From an uncultured Bacilli bacterium (GTDB lineage Bacteria > Bacillota_I > Bacilli_A > RF39 > UBA660), in NCBI GenBank assembly GCA_944358305.1, contig CALVQK010000010.1:1-57916 (forward strand): DNA of 57,916 nucleotides, given 5' to 3'. Positions 34,356 through 42,379 of the stretch are shown in pieces (the stretch's first letter is position 1; the number at the start of each line of letters is the position of its first letter). The notes under the pieces were generated by a model. The model was not told where the DNA came from. It worked only from the letters and a program-made list of their open reading frames with translations, and made no database searches. The translations under genes were made by a program, and so were the position numbers.

Positions 34356-36209
34356 TTAGTCCTTCTTTACTCTTAGTATTCTTAAGGCATTAATGATAGC
34401 GATAACAGAAACACCAACATCGGCAAAGACGGCTGCCCACATTGTGGCAATACCTATAGCACTTAGTAATAAGACAAGTATTTTAACAGTAATAGCGAAA
34501 ACTATATTTTCTTTTACTATTTGCATGGTTTTTTTACTTATTTTAATGGCGTTTGCTAGTTTAGATGGTTCATCTGTCATAATGACAATATCTGCTGCTT
34601 CTATCGCAGCATCACTACCAAGCCCTCCCATCGCCACTCCGATATCAGATAAGGCTAAAACTGGAGCATCATTAATACCATCTCCAATAAAGACTAGTTT
34701 CCCATCAATGCTTTTTTCTTTCATTAAAGATTCTACTTTTTTTACTTTATCTTGAGGAAGTAATTCAGCATAATATTTATCTAACTTTAATTCTTTTGTA
34801 ACTTTTTTACTAATTTCCTCTCTATCTCCTGTTAACATTACTATTTTCTTAACATTATTTTCTCTAAATTCTTTAACGGCTTTATAAGCATCTTCTTTTA
34901 TCTTATCAGAAATAGTGATAGATCCGGCGAAAGTTTTATCAATGGCAATATAAATAACAGTTCCTATATCATTACTCTTAATGTAGTTAATATTATATTC
35001 TGCCATTAACTTTTCATTACCTACTAGTACTTCTTTAGACTCTACTTTAGCGATTACCCCTTTACCTTTAAGTTCTTTAGTTTTGGTAACTAGTTTTTCA
35101 TTTATATCTTTACCATAAGCTTCTTTAATAGATAAGGCAATAGGATGATTAGAGTAATTTTCTGCATAACTTGTATATCTTAATAAGTCTTCATCGGAAT
35201 AGCCTATGGCATCTACTTTTCGGACTTTAAAAATTCCTTCAGTTAGAGTTCCTGTTTTATCACATACAACTATTTCAGTGTTAGCAAGAGCTTCTAGATA
35301 GTTACTACCCTTTACTAAAACGCCTATTTTAGATGAGGCACCAATTCCAGCGAAGAAACTTAGGGGAATTGATATTACTAAGGCACAAGGACATGAGACA
35401 ACTAAGAATGATAAGGCTCTATAAATCCATGTCTTAAAAGCAGTATCTGTTAATAATGGAGGGATAAATGCTAGAAGTATAGCAACTATTACAACTATAG
35501 GAGTGTAATATTTGGCAAATTTACTGATAAAGTTTTCTGATTTGGATTTTCTACTACTAGCATTTTCTACTAAGTCTAAGATTTTACTAACAGTAGATTC
35601 ACCAAACTCTTTAGTTACTTTTACTTTTAATATTCCTTCATTATTAATACAGCCACTTAAGACTTCATTACCTTCAGTTACACTTCTTGGCATAGACTCT
35701 CCTGTTAAAGCAAGCGTATTAAGTAGAGAATTACCTTCTACTACGATACCATCTAGGGGTATTTTTTCACCTGGCTTTATTAAGATAATTTCTCCTATAT
35801 TAACATTACTAGGATCAACTCTATTAATTTCTTCATTACGATAAACATTGGCATAGTCAGGTCTTATATCCATCAAAGCCGCGACAGACTTTCTTGACTT
35901 ATCAACAGCATAACTTTGGAATAGTTCTCCTATTTGATAGAAGAGCATTACAGCAACGGCTTCTGGAAACTCTCCTATAAAGAAGGCCCCTATGGTAGCG
36001 ATAGTCATTAGAAAATTTTCATCAAAGACTTTTCCTCTTGTTATGTTTCTTAAAGCTTTTAAGACAATGTCATAACCTACTATTATGTAGGATGCAATAA
36101 ATAAAATATCATTAATAATAACATTATCTACTTTAAGAAGAAATGCTAAGGCTAGTAAGATAAAAGAGATAATAATTCTAATTAATTTCTTCTTCATCTT
36201 TTTAGTCAT
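34356..36209 (-). CDS. Zn/Cd/Pb-type P-type ATPase without N-terminal HMA domain
   Basis: This metal-efflux ATPase (617 residues) has CPC in VSCPCALVISIPLSF, phosphorylation motif DKTGTLTEG, HP in SNHPIA and GDGINDAPVLALSDIG. The Asp in ADVGVSVIAIINALR (last helix) matches the P1B-2 (Zn2+/Cd2+) signature. Unlike most ZntA/CadA proteins it starts directly with the first membrane helices; the usual N-terminal metal-binding domain is encoded as a separate protein immediately upstream (36212-36436). Two different metals are therefore served by one operon. Confidence 0.9.
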   Translation of the reverse strand: MTKKMKKKLIRIIISFILLALAFLLKVDNVIINDILFIASYIIVGYDIVLKALRNITRGKVFDENFLMTIATIGAFFIGEFPEAVAVMLFYQIGELFQSYAVDKSRKSVAALMDIRPDYANVYRNEEINRVDPSNVNIGEIILIKPGEKIPLDGIVVEGNSLLNTLALTGESMPRSVTEGNEVLSGCINNEGILKVKVTKEFGESTVSKILDLVENASSRKSKSENFISKFAKYYTPIVVIVAILLAFIPPLLTDTAFKTWIYRALSFLVVSCPCALVISIPLSFFAGIGASSKIGVLVKGSNYLEALANTEIVVCDKTGTLTEGIFKVRKVDAIGYSDEDLLRYTSYAENYSNHPIALSIKEAYGKDINEKLVTKTKELKGKGVIAKVESKEVLVGNEKLMAEYNINYIKSNDIGTVIYIAIDKTFAGSITISDKIKEDAYKAVKEFRENNVKKIVMLTGDREEISKKVTKELKLDKYYAELLPQDKVKKVESLMKEKSIDGKLVFIGDGINDAPVLALSDIGVAMGGLGSDAAIEAADIVIMTDEPSKLANAIKISKKTMQIVKENIVFAITVKILVLLLSAIGIATMWAAVFADVGVSVIAIINALRILRVKKD

Positions 36210-36211
36210 AA

Positions 36212-36436
36212 TTATACCTCCTCAATACTTACATCAGGCTCTTCTCTTTTTATAGTTTTTTTAATTTGTTTTAAGGCACTATTTAGATTATCTTCATTAC
36301 AATTAAAAGTTAATCTTTCCATCATAAAACTTATAGAAACATTTTCTATTAAGTCAATCTTTCTTAGTGACTCTTCTAATTCGTTAGCACAGGCAGCACA
36401 ATCTAATCCTTCTATTTTAAATTTATAATTTTTCAT
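36212..36436 (-). CDS. stand-alone HMA metal-binding protein
   Basis: The 74-residue protein has the heavy-metal-associated motif KIEGLDCAACANELEESLRK with CAAC at about 14-17. The acidic tail EEPDVSIEEV suits Zn/Cd rather than Cu. It ends 2 bp before the 617-residue ATPase, which lacks an HMA domain, so it probably supplies metal to that pump as a soluble chaperone, or it is the detached domain of the pump. Confidence 0.88.
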   Translation of the reverse strand: MKNYKFKIEGLDCAACANELEESLRKIDLIENVSISFMMERLTFNCNEDNLNSALKQIKKTIKREEPDVSIEEV

Positions 36437-36449
36437 AAATACCTTCTTT

Positions 36450-36812
36450 CTATCCTTTATGATTAATATGTTCTAGTCCTATTTCAAATAATTTAACAAT
36501 ATGGTCATCATCTAGAGTGTAATATACTTCTTTACCATTTCTGCGACATTTAACTATGCCACTTCTTCTTAGAGTTGCTAATTGATGAGAAACACTTGAT
36601 TTAGTCATATTTAAGACATTAGCTAGGTCACAAACACACATCTCATCTTGATCTAAGGCAAAGAGAATTCTACATCTTGTCGTGTCACCAATAAGCTTAA
36701 ACAAATCTGCTAGATGATTAAACGTGTTTTCATCTGGCATTTTCTTTAACACTTTATCTACTGCTTCCTTATGAATAATATTACAGTCACATGAAAATTC
36801 ATTTCTAGACAT
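36450..36812 (-). CDS. ArsR/SmtB-family metal-sensing repressor (CadC-like)
   Basis: The 120-residue winged-helix repressor has Cys residues near the start (NEFSCDCNIIHKE) and the metal-site motif EMCVCDLANVL, like CadC/CmtR-type sensors. The recognition helix is TKSSVSHQLATLRRSGIV. Metal binding should release it from the operators at 36843-36893 and induce the HMA-ATPase-ATPase operon. It is the first gene of that operon. Confidence 0.92.
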   Translation of the reverse strand: MSRNEFSCDCNIIHKEAVDKVLKKMPDENTFNHLADLFKLIGDTTRCRILFALDQDEMCVCDLANVLNMTKSSVSHQLATLRRSGIVKCRRNGKEVYYTLDDDHIVKLFEIGLEHINHKG

Positions 36813-36842
36813 ATTATCACTTCCTATTTATATTATATGTTT

Positions 36843-36866
36843 ATAGTTGAATATTTGCTCAACTAT
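36843..36866 (-). promoter_or_regulatory. second operator-like dyad of the metal operon
   Basis: ATAGTTGA and TCAACTAT form a perfect 8-bp inverted repeat with an 8-nt spacer, downstream of the -10 box and about 30 bp before the repressor ATG. Confidence 0.65.
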
Positions 36867-36870
36867 TTAC

Positions 36871-36900
36871 ATTATAGTTGAATTGTTGTTCAATTGTCAA
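36871..36900 (-). promoter_or_regulatory. promoter and operator of the metal operon
   Basis: On the minus strand TTGACA (36895-36900) and TATAAT (36871-36876) are consensus boxes 18 bp apart. The spacer holds the dyad TTGAACAACAATTCAA, so repressor binding would cover the promoter. Confidence 0.85.
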
Positions 36901-36907
36901 GAGAAAA

Positions 36908-36938
36908 AATACTAACATAATTCACTTATGTTAGTATT
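36908..36938 (-). terminator. terminator after the element NUDIX gene
   Basis: The stem is perfect over 13 bp (36908-36920 with 36926-36938) with a 5-nt loop. On the minus strand it ends TATTTTTTC. Confidence 0.88.
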
Positions 36939-37689
36939 ATTTTTTATTATTACTATCTATTTCTAATAAATCTTCTAAATAACTTCTTTTAGGATTTTTT
37001 AAGTTATTTAATTCTTCTTTAGCATTCATCTTACTTACAAAATGAAGATTAGAAAATTCTACTTCTAGATTATTATCTTTTAGATATTTTAAATATTCTT
37101 TATAGTATTTTATCATTCCATTTTTAGCCTTCTTTAACTTAGCTTTAGTGATAATAAGATAAGCATTAGATTTCTCGTTTGGTAAACTTATATATTTTAT
37201 TTCAAAATTTTCTACTAAGCTTTTATCTTGTAAATTAATATTTACTTCTTCCCTACATTCTCTTATTAGAGCATTAAATATATCTACGCTTTTTTCTTTA
37301 ATATCAGTATTATCAACATTGCCTCCTGGTATTTGTAGACAATTAGGAACAGAAGTATTACTTGCCATTTCCCCTATTACATAATAATTATCACTTGTTT
37401 CTAATAGACAGCCTACTACTAGATTATGACAACCATATTCTTTAGGTAGACCTATTCTTTCATCATATAAATGGTGAGCATAAGACGTTCTTTTACAAAT
37501 AATCTCTATTAATTCATTTGTTTCCTTATATTCACCTACACAAATTAGATCGCCGTTAAAAAGACTAGGATTACTTTCCTTACTCTCTTTCCAAAAAATA
37601 TTTATTTTCTCTTTTAAGATTTTGGGTAATTCTAATATTTCATCTTTGAACTCTATTTTTATAGTTGTTCCTGCAATAGTCTTTAGCAT
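36937..37689 (-). CDS. NUDIX hydrolase of the element
   Basis: The 250-residue protein has a Nudix box that is stretched in its first part: QIPGGNVDNTDIKEKSVDIF leads to LIRECREEVNINL, giving the catalytic REXXEE helix intact. N-terminal 90 residues are unassigned. The substrate is unknown. I take the start at ATG 37689 (MLKTIAGTT), though an upstream frame reaches 37701. It is on the same strand as the metal operon but separated from it by a strong terminator, and it diverges from the TsaC-like gene. Confidence 0.78.
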   Translation of the reverse strand: MLKTIAGTTIKIEFKDEILELPKILKEKINIFWKESKESNPSLFNGDLICVGEYKETNELIEIICKRTSYAHHLYDERIGLPKEYGCHNLVVGCLLETSDNYYVIGEMASNTSVPNCLQIPGGNVDNTDIKEKSVDIFNALIRECREEVNINLQDKSLVENFEIKYISLPNEKSNAYLIITKAKLKKAKNGMIKYYKEYLKYLKDNNLEVEFSNLHFVSKMNAKEELNNLKNPKRSYLEDLLEIDSNNKK

Positions 37690-37825
37690 ATCGACACACA
37701 CTCTCTTCTAGATTAATTTTATATTATCATTTAATATAGGTAAATGCAATAATCTATCTTTTCCTACTATCCTTCTTGCAAGACTTATTAGCAAGTGGTA
37801 CAATTCTTTAAATAGAGGTGAATTT

Positions 37826-38440
37826 ATGAAGCGATATAAACAAAATGAAATAGAAGAAATAGCAGCGGTTCTAAAAAATGATGGTGTAATTAGTGTTCCT
37901 ACTGATACTATTTATGGAATTTGTGCTAGAATTAATTCTAGTAAGGCTTATAATAATCTTGTAAAAGTTAAAAATCGTCCTAATAATAAGTCTTTTCCTG
38001 TTCTTTGTAAAGATTTAGAACAAATTAAAAGTATTGCTATCCTTGATGATAATGCCCTTAAGTTAATTAAAGCTTTTTTGCCTGGGCCTCTTACTTTAGT
38101 TTTAAAGAAAAGGCCTGAAGCTTTTTCATATATCAATAATGCTGGTACAAGAGAAACAGATGAACTTGCGGTTAGAATGATTCCTTCTAAATTCTTAAAT
38201 GAATTAATAGAAAAAGTTGGAAGTCCTTTATTTTTAAGTAGCGCTAATAAATCTGGGGATGCTGTATGTAAAAATTTAGAGGAAATAGAAAAAGAATGCC
38301 CTACTCTTGATGGTATGGTTATTGGTGATGTTTCTTTTGGATAGGCTAGTACTATTGTTGACCTCACTAGTGACGATATAAAAATACAAAGGCAAGGTCC
38401 TATTAAAGAAGAACAAATTATGAAAGTTCTTAAAAGATAA
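37826..38440 (+). pseudogene. TsaC/Sua5/YrdC-like gene with in-frame TAG
   Basis: TsaC makes threonylcarbamoyl-AMP for the t6A tRNA modification. The frame encodes VISVPTDTIYGICARI with KxR/SxN-type YrdC residues, KVKNRPNNKSFPVLC and SPLFLSSANKSGD, then stops at TAG (38342-38344) after VIGDVSFG. The same frame continues past the stop with ASTIVDLTSDD and GPIKEEQIMKVLKR to TAA at 38438-38440, giving the expected 204 residues. So one substitution broke an otherwise intact gene. A truncated product of 172 residues would lack the last nucleotide-binding strand. Confidence 0.82.
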
Positions 38441-38508
38441 TATTTATTAATTTCTTAAGTATTAAATCACTTCTTTTATTAATATAGATTAATGAGGAGT
38501 GATTTTTT

Positions 38509-38628
38509 ATGTGTTCTTATAATGTTTTATGTGAATATGATAAATCTATTAGTGATGATGAGTTAAAGATAATAATTAATGATAAATTATATAAAATTAT
38601 TACTACTCTTGAGATGAGTTTAGAATGA
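38509..38628 (+). CDS. 39-residue protein upstream of the integrase
   Basis: The product begins MCSYNVLCEYDKSISDDELK and ends LYKIITTLEMSLE. It is acidic and helical. GAGGAGTGATTTTTT precedes the ATG. Its TGA overlaps the integrase ATG (ATGA), so the two are translationally coupled. A size and position like this would suit a recombination directionality factor, but I recognise no family and the role is a guess. Confidence 0.65.
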   Translation: MCSYNVLCEYDKSISDDELKIIINDKLYKIITTLEMSLE

Positions 38629-40184
38629 AAGAAATTTTTAGAGTAGCGATTTATTTAAGGCTTTCTATTGAAGATAAAGATAAATTAAATAAATTAGAGT
38701 CAAGTGAATCTATTAAAAATCAAAGACATATGTTAATGGAGGTTATTAATAATAATCCTAATTATAATTTAGCCTGCGAATACTGTGATGAAGATTTATC
38801 TGGTGCCGGTACATATAGACCAGAGTTTGAAAGATTAATTAGTGACTGTGAAAATGGGAAGATCGACATTGTTTTGTGTAAGAGTCAGTCTAGGTTTTCG
38901 AGGGATATGGAGATTGTAGAGAGATATATTAATAATAAGTTTAAAGAGTGGAATGTTAGATTTATTAGTTTATCTGATAATGCTGATACAGAAAATCCTG
39001 GTAATAAGAAATCTAGGCAGATTAATGGGCTTGTTAATGAATGGTATTTAGAAGATGTTTCTAATAATATTAGAAGTGCTTTTAATTCGAAGATGAAACA
39101 AGGTGAGTTTATCTCCCCTTTTGCACCTTTTGGCTATTTAGTAGATAGTAATGATAATAATAAATTAGTTGTTGATAAAGTGGCAAGTTTAGTAGTTAAA
39201 GATATTTTTAATTTATATTTAAAGGGGTATGGCTACTCTGCTATTGCAAAACATTTAAATGATAAAAATATACCAAGTCCATCACTTCATAAATATAGAC
39301 AAGGTATTAAATTAAATGTTGTTAGTAATAAAAAAAGAGATGAAATTAAATGGAATAGTAATGCTATTAAGACAATACTTAAAAATGAAGTTTATTTAGG
39401 TAAGCTTGTTCAGGGTAAAAGGACTACTGTTAGTTATAAAAATCATAAGATCATTAATAAAGATAAAAGTTTATGGATAAGTTATCCAAACACCCATGAA
39501 GCGATTATTGATAAAGTTACTTTTGATAAAGTACAGTTGGAGATAAAAAATAGGACTAAGCCTAGAGGTAGTAGTACTGTTCATTTATTTTCTTCTAAAG
39601 TTTTTTGTTTATGTTGTGGTCATTATTTAAGAAAGAAAAACTCTTCAAAACATGAGTATTTAGTATGCTCTAATAATAGTATCTGCTCTAATAAGTCATC
39701 TATTAGATATGATAAATTAGAAAGTATTGTTCTTCTTGAGGTTAATAAACTATTAGATAAATTTTATGATGAAGAGGTATTAAAAGAAAAGTTAAATAAA
39801 AAATATAAAGAAATATATAAGGAGAAGTTAGAATCTTTAGAAAGTGAATTAGGTAATATTAATAGAAAAATAGATGAATCTAAAAACTATTTAAAAAACC
39901 TTTATAAAGATAAGGTAAATAATGTTATTTCTCTAGAGATGTTTAAGACTTTAGTAAGTAGTTATGGAGATAATAAGGATAGATATTCTAAACAATTAGA
40001 TGATGTTAATAAAAAGATTAGTATTTATAAAGAGAATATTAAAAGTTTTGATGAGAAAATAATTTCTAAATATAAAAAACTAGATAGTCTTAATAGAGTT
40101 ATTGTTAATGAGTTTATAGATAAGATTTATATTGGTGAAATTAGAGATAGTATTAGGGTTATAAAAGTAAAGTGGAATTTTTGA
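38625..40184 (+). CDS. large serine recombinase (integrase)
   Basis: The integrase (519 residues) has a resolvase domain with VAIYLRLSIEDKDK (catalytic Ser near 15), then DLSGAGTYRPEFERLISDCE, KSQSRFSRDMEI and the long helix with EWYLEDVSNNIRSAFNSKM. A recombinase domain follows (APFGYLVD; YLKGYGYSAIAKHLND), then a zinc ribbon (FCLCCGHYLRKK ... YLVCSNNSICSNKSS) and a C-terminal coiled coil (about 390-490). This architecture catalyses attP x attB integration without cofactors. The predicted crossover GT lies at 32120 and 41236. Confidence 0.95.
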   Translation: MKEIFRVAIYLRLSIEDKDKLNKLESSESIKNQRHMLMEVINNNPNYNLACEYCDEDLSGAGTYRPEFERLISDCENGKIDIVLCKSQSRFSRDMEIVERYINNKFKEWNVRFISLSDNADTENPGNKKSRQINGLVNEWYLEDVSNNIRSAFNSKMKQGEFISPFAPFGYLVDSNDNNKLVVDKVASLVVKDIFNLYLKGYGYSAIAKHLNDKNIPSPSLHKYRQGIKLNVVSNKKRDEIKWNSNAIKTILKNEVYLGKLVQGKRTTVSYKNHKIINKDKSLWISYPNTHEAIIDKVTFDKVQLEIKNRTKPRGSSTVHLFSSKVFCLCCGHYLRKKNSSKHEYLVCSNNSICSNKSSIRYDKLESIVLLEVNKLLDKFYDEEVLKEKLNKKYKEIYKEKLESLESELGNINRKIDESKNYLKNLYKDKVNNVISLEMFKTLVSSYGDNKDRYSKQLDDVNKKISIYKENIKSFDEKIISKYKKLDSLNRVIVNEFIDKIYIGEIRDSIRVIKVKWNF

Positions 40185-40234
40185 AGAAAAAATTAGTCTA
40201 ACTGTATATTATATTAATAGAGATAGTAAAAAGG

Positions 40235-40260
40235 AAACGTGATAGATGTCACGTTTTTAT
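40235..40260 (+). terminator. terminator after the integrase
   Basis: AAACGTGA (40235-40242) pairs perfectly with TCACGTTT (40249-40256), followed by TTAT. Confidence 0.75.
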
Positions 40261-40361
40261 ATTATCTTATTTTTTACTTAGAATGTAAAATGTTAGGCAA
40301 CTTTGCAAGAACTCTCTCTAACTAAAAAAGGAATATTTTGAAAGAAAGGAAGTAATTATAT

Positions 40362-41222
40362 ATGAAGCAAGATAAAATGCATATTGTAAATAAGTTATTT
40401 AACAATGAAACAATTAGAACTGTTTGGGATAATGAAAAAGAAAAATACTATATTAGTGTAGTTGATATAGTTAGAGTTTTGACAGACAGTACTAATCCTA
40501 GACATTATTGGAACGTATTAAAAGGTAGGTTAAAAAATGAAGGAAATGAAACAGTCACAAATTGTGACCAGTTGAAATTAAAAGCTCAAGATGGTAAATA
40601 TCGTTTAACTGATGTTGTTGACATTGAGGGTATGTTTAGAATTATTGAATCAATACCTAGCAAAAATGCTGAACCTATAAAAAATTGGCTTGCTAAACTA
40701 GGTAGTGAAAGAATTGATGAAACTTTTAATCCTTCTCTTGCTGTTCAAAGGGCAATTGATACTTATAGAGCTAAAGGGTATGATGAAGATTGGATTATTA
40801 AAAGAATTAAAGGTATTCAAGATAGAAAGAAACTTACTGAAGTATGGAAAGATAATGGTGTTGACAGTAATTTAGAATATGCAATACTTACTAACGATAT
40901 CTATAGAGAATGGTCAGGTATGACTGCTAAAGAATATAAAGAGTTTAAAGGACTTAGAAAAGAATCTTTAAGAGATAATATGAGTGATATTGAAGTATTA
41001 CTTGCAGATATTGGTGAGATTACAACTCGTGAACTTGCTAAGAAGCATAAACCTTATGGATTAAATGAAAATAGAAAAATTGCTAAAGTAGGAGGTGAGG
41101 TTGCTAGTAATACAAGAAAAGATATAGAAGAGAAACTTGGGGAAAATGTTATTAGCAAAGACAATAATCTCAATTATCAATATATAGATGATAATAAGAA
41201 GCTAGATTGTACTGTGTCTTAA
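40362..41222 (+). CDS. BRO-N domain protein (DinD/antirepressor-like)
   Basis: The 286-residue protein starts with a BRO-N type domain (TIRTVWDNEKEKYYISVVDI, then RHYWNVLKGRLKNEG and LTDVVDIEGMFRIIESI, about 15-115) followed by the DinD-like part with KNWLAKLGSERIDE, AIDTYRAKGYDEDWI and EWSGMTAKEYKEFKGLRKES. Such proteins are typical of phages and integrative elements and bind DNA or act as regulators. The ribosome site AAAGGAAGTAAT is good. The TAA stop lies inside the attachment-site arm (41213-41235), so it is the last gene of the element. Confidence 0.82.
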   Translation: MKQDKMHIVNKLFNNETIRTVWDNEKEKYYISVVDIVRVLTDSTNPRHYWNVLKGRLKNEGNETVTNCDQLKLKAQDGKYRLTDVVDIEGMFRIIESIPSKNAEPIKNWLAKLGSERIDETFNPSLAVQRAIDTYRAKGYDEDWIIKRIKGIQDRKKLTEVWKDNGVDSNLEYAILTNDIYREWSGMTAKEYKEFKGLRKESLRDNMSDIEVLLADIGEITTRELAKKHKPYGLNENRKIAKVGGEVASNTRKDIEEKLGENVISKDNNLNYQYIDDNKKLDCTVS

Positions 41223-41260
41223 CAATATTCAAACAGTTGCTCTAATCAGGACACTTGCTA
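41213..41260. other. attR: right junction of the element
   Basis: The element arm 41213-41235 meets host ATPase sequence at GT (41236-41237). The host side continues TGCTCTAATCAGGACA, codons A-L-I-R-T of the ATPase. Confidence 0.85.
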
Positions 41261-41571
41261 CTAAACCAGATATATTACTTTTGGATGAGCCTTTTTCAGC
41301 ACTTGACGCTATGACTAGAGTAATACTTGCCGATGATGTATATAAAATGGTTAAAGAACTAGGCAAAACTGCTATTATGGTTACCCATGACATAGGAGAA
41401 GCGGTTAGTCTTGCAGATAAAATTGTTGTACTTACTAAAAGGCCTTGTGTTGTTAAAAATATTTATGATATTAATTATAAAAAACGTTCTACTCCATTTA
41501 ATAATAGAAAGGCTAGTGAATTTAATTATTATTATGAACTAATTTGGAGAGATTTAGATGTCAAACTTTAG
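41236..41571 (+). pseudogene. 3' fragment of ABC ATPase gene
   Basis: This is the second half of the split ATPase: ALIRTLATKPDILLLDEPFS (Walker B, D-loop), then TAIMVTHDIGEAVSLADKIV (H-loop) to the C-terminus. It has no ribosome site or start codon of its own; a TTG at 41281 is the only in-frame candidate. It matches the 31703-32128 fragment exactly in frame after excision of the element. The stop overlaps the permease start. Confidence 0.92.
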
Positions 41572-42361
41572 TAGAGAACATAAAGATTTTCTTAAAAAGA
41601 AGAAAAAAGAGAAAATTATTGTTATTAGTTTCCAAATATTAATATTACTAGTGTTCATTTTGGGATGGGAGCTATTAGCAAGATTTAATATTATTAATAC
41701 CTTTCTTTTATCTAGTCCTAGTTTAGTTGCAAAAACTTTAGGAAGCTTATTTACCGATAATGATTTATTAATCCATATAGGTATTACTTTATATGAGACT
41801 GTAGTTAGTTTTTTGATCGTTACAATTCTTTCTTTATTAGTATCTACTCTACTTTGGTTTTCTAGAAGATTAGCAAGAATAGTTGATCCTTACTTAACGG
41901 TCTTAAATTCTCTACCTAAAGTTGCTCTTGGACCTTTAATTATTATTTGGGTAGGTGCTAGTACTAATTCTATTATCTTTATGGCTTTGTTAATCTCTTT
42001 ATTTCTATCTATTATAAATGTTTACCATAACTTTAAAGAAACTAATATCAACTATATTACTTTACTTAGAAGTTTAGGTGCTAGTAGATTACAAATATTT
42101 ATGAAAGCAGTTATACCATCTAATCTATCTAATATTATTAATAATCTCAAAATTAACGTGAGTATGTGCTATATAGGTGTCATTATGGGTGAACTGCTCG
42201 TATCGAAAAAAGGACTAGGATATTTAATAATGTATGGTACTCAAGTATTTAATATAGACCTTGTCATTGCTTCTGTTATTGTTCTAGGTGTCTTGGCTTT
42301 CTTATTCTATTATCTTATTTGTTTACTTGAGAAGTTTATACAAAAGAAAACTGTTAACTAA
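41558..42361 (+). CDS. ABC transporter permease, NitT/TauT (SsuC-like)
   Basis: The 267-residue inner-membrane protein has about six transmembrane segments (first at 19-42). It carries the EAA loop LLRSLGASRLQIFMKAVIPS that docks on the ATPase, and the conserved GVIMGELLVSKKGLGYLIMYG ending of this permease family. It should pair with the 30718 binding protein and the split ATPase. With the element inserted upstream, transcription from the original promoter is also broken. Confidence 0.9.
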   Translation: MSNFSREHKDFLKKKKKEKIIVISFQILILLVFILGWELLARFNIINTFLLSSPSLVAKTLGSLFTDNDLLIHIGITLYETVVSFLIVTILSLLVSTLLWFSRRLARIVDPYLTVLNSLPKVALGPLIIIWVGASTNSIIFMALLISLFLSIINVYHNFKETNINYITLLRSLGASRLQIFMKAVIPSNLSNIINNLKINVSMCYIGVIMGELLVSKKGLGYLIMYGTQVFNIDLVIASVIVLGVLAFLFYYLICLLEKFIQKKTVN

Positions 42362-42379
42362 GGAGTTAGCAGTTTTTGA
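42347..42379 (+). terminator. terminator of the ABC operon
   Basis: Arms 42348-42359 and 42364-42375 pair over 12 bp (one G-U) with a 4-nt loop, followed by TTGATATTATTTT. The permease stop lies in the stem. Confidence 0.8.

Larger units (their letters stand above)
32122..41237 (+). mobile_element. serine-integrase integrative element carrying metal resistance
   Basis: About 9.1 kb inserted in the ABC ATPase gene. Contents in order: Cu+ ATPase, Zn/Cd ATPase, HMA protein and ArsR repressor (minus strand), NUDIX (minus), broken TsaC-like gene, 39-residue ORF, large serine integrase and BRO-N protein (plus strand). There are no conjugation genes, so any transfer would need a helper. The boundaries come from restoring the ATPase frame. 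The crossover lies within the shared GTTG (32120-32123 and 41236-41239); the dyad centre predicts the dinucleotide GT. Confidence 0.9.

Noticed and set aside
34393-34755. Plus-strand open frames opposite the P-type ATPases and other genes
   Set aside because: They are antisense shadows of well-supported genes, without ribosome sites or recognisable protein patterns.
38342-38344. TAG recoding (as in some phages)
   Set aside because: TAG ends other genes in the window, such as the adhesin at 4825-4827, so a plain nonsense mutation is simpler.
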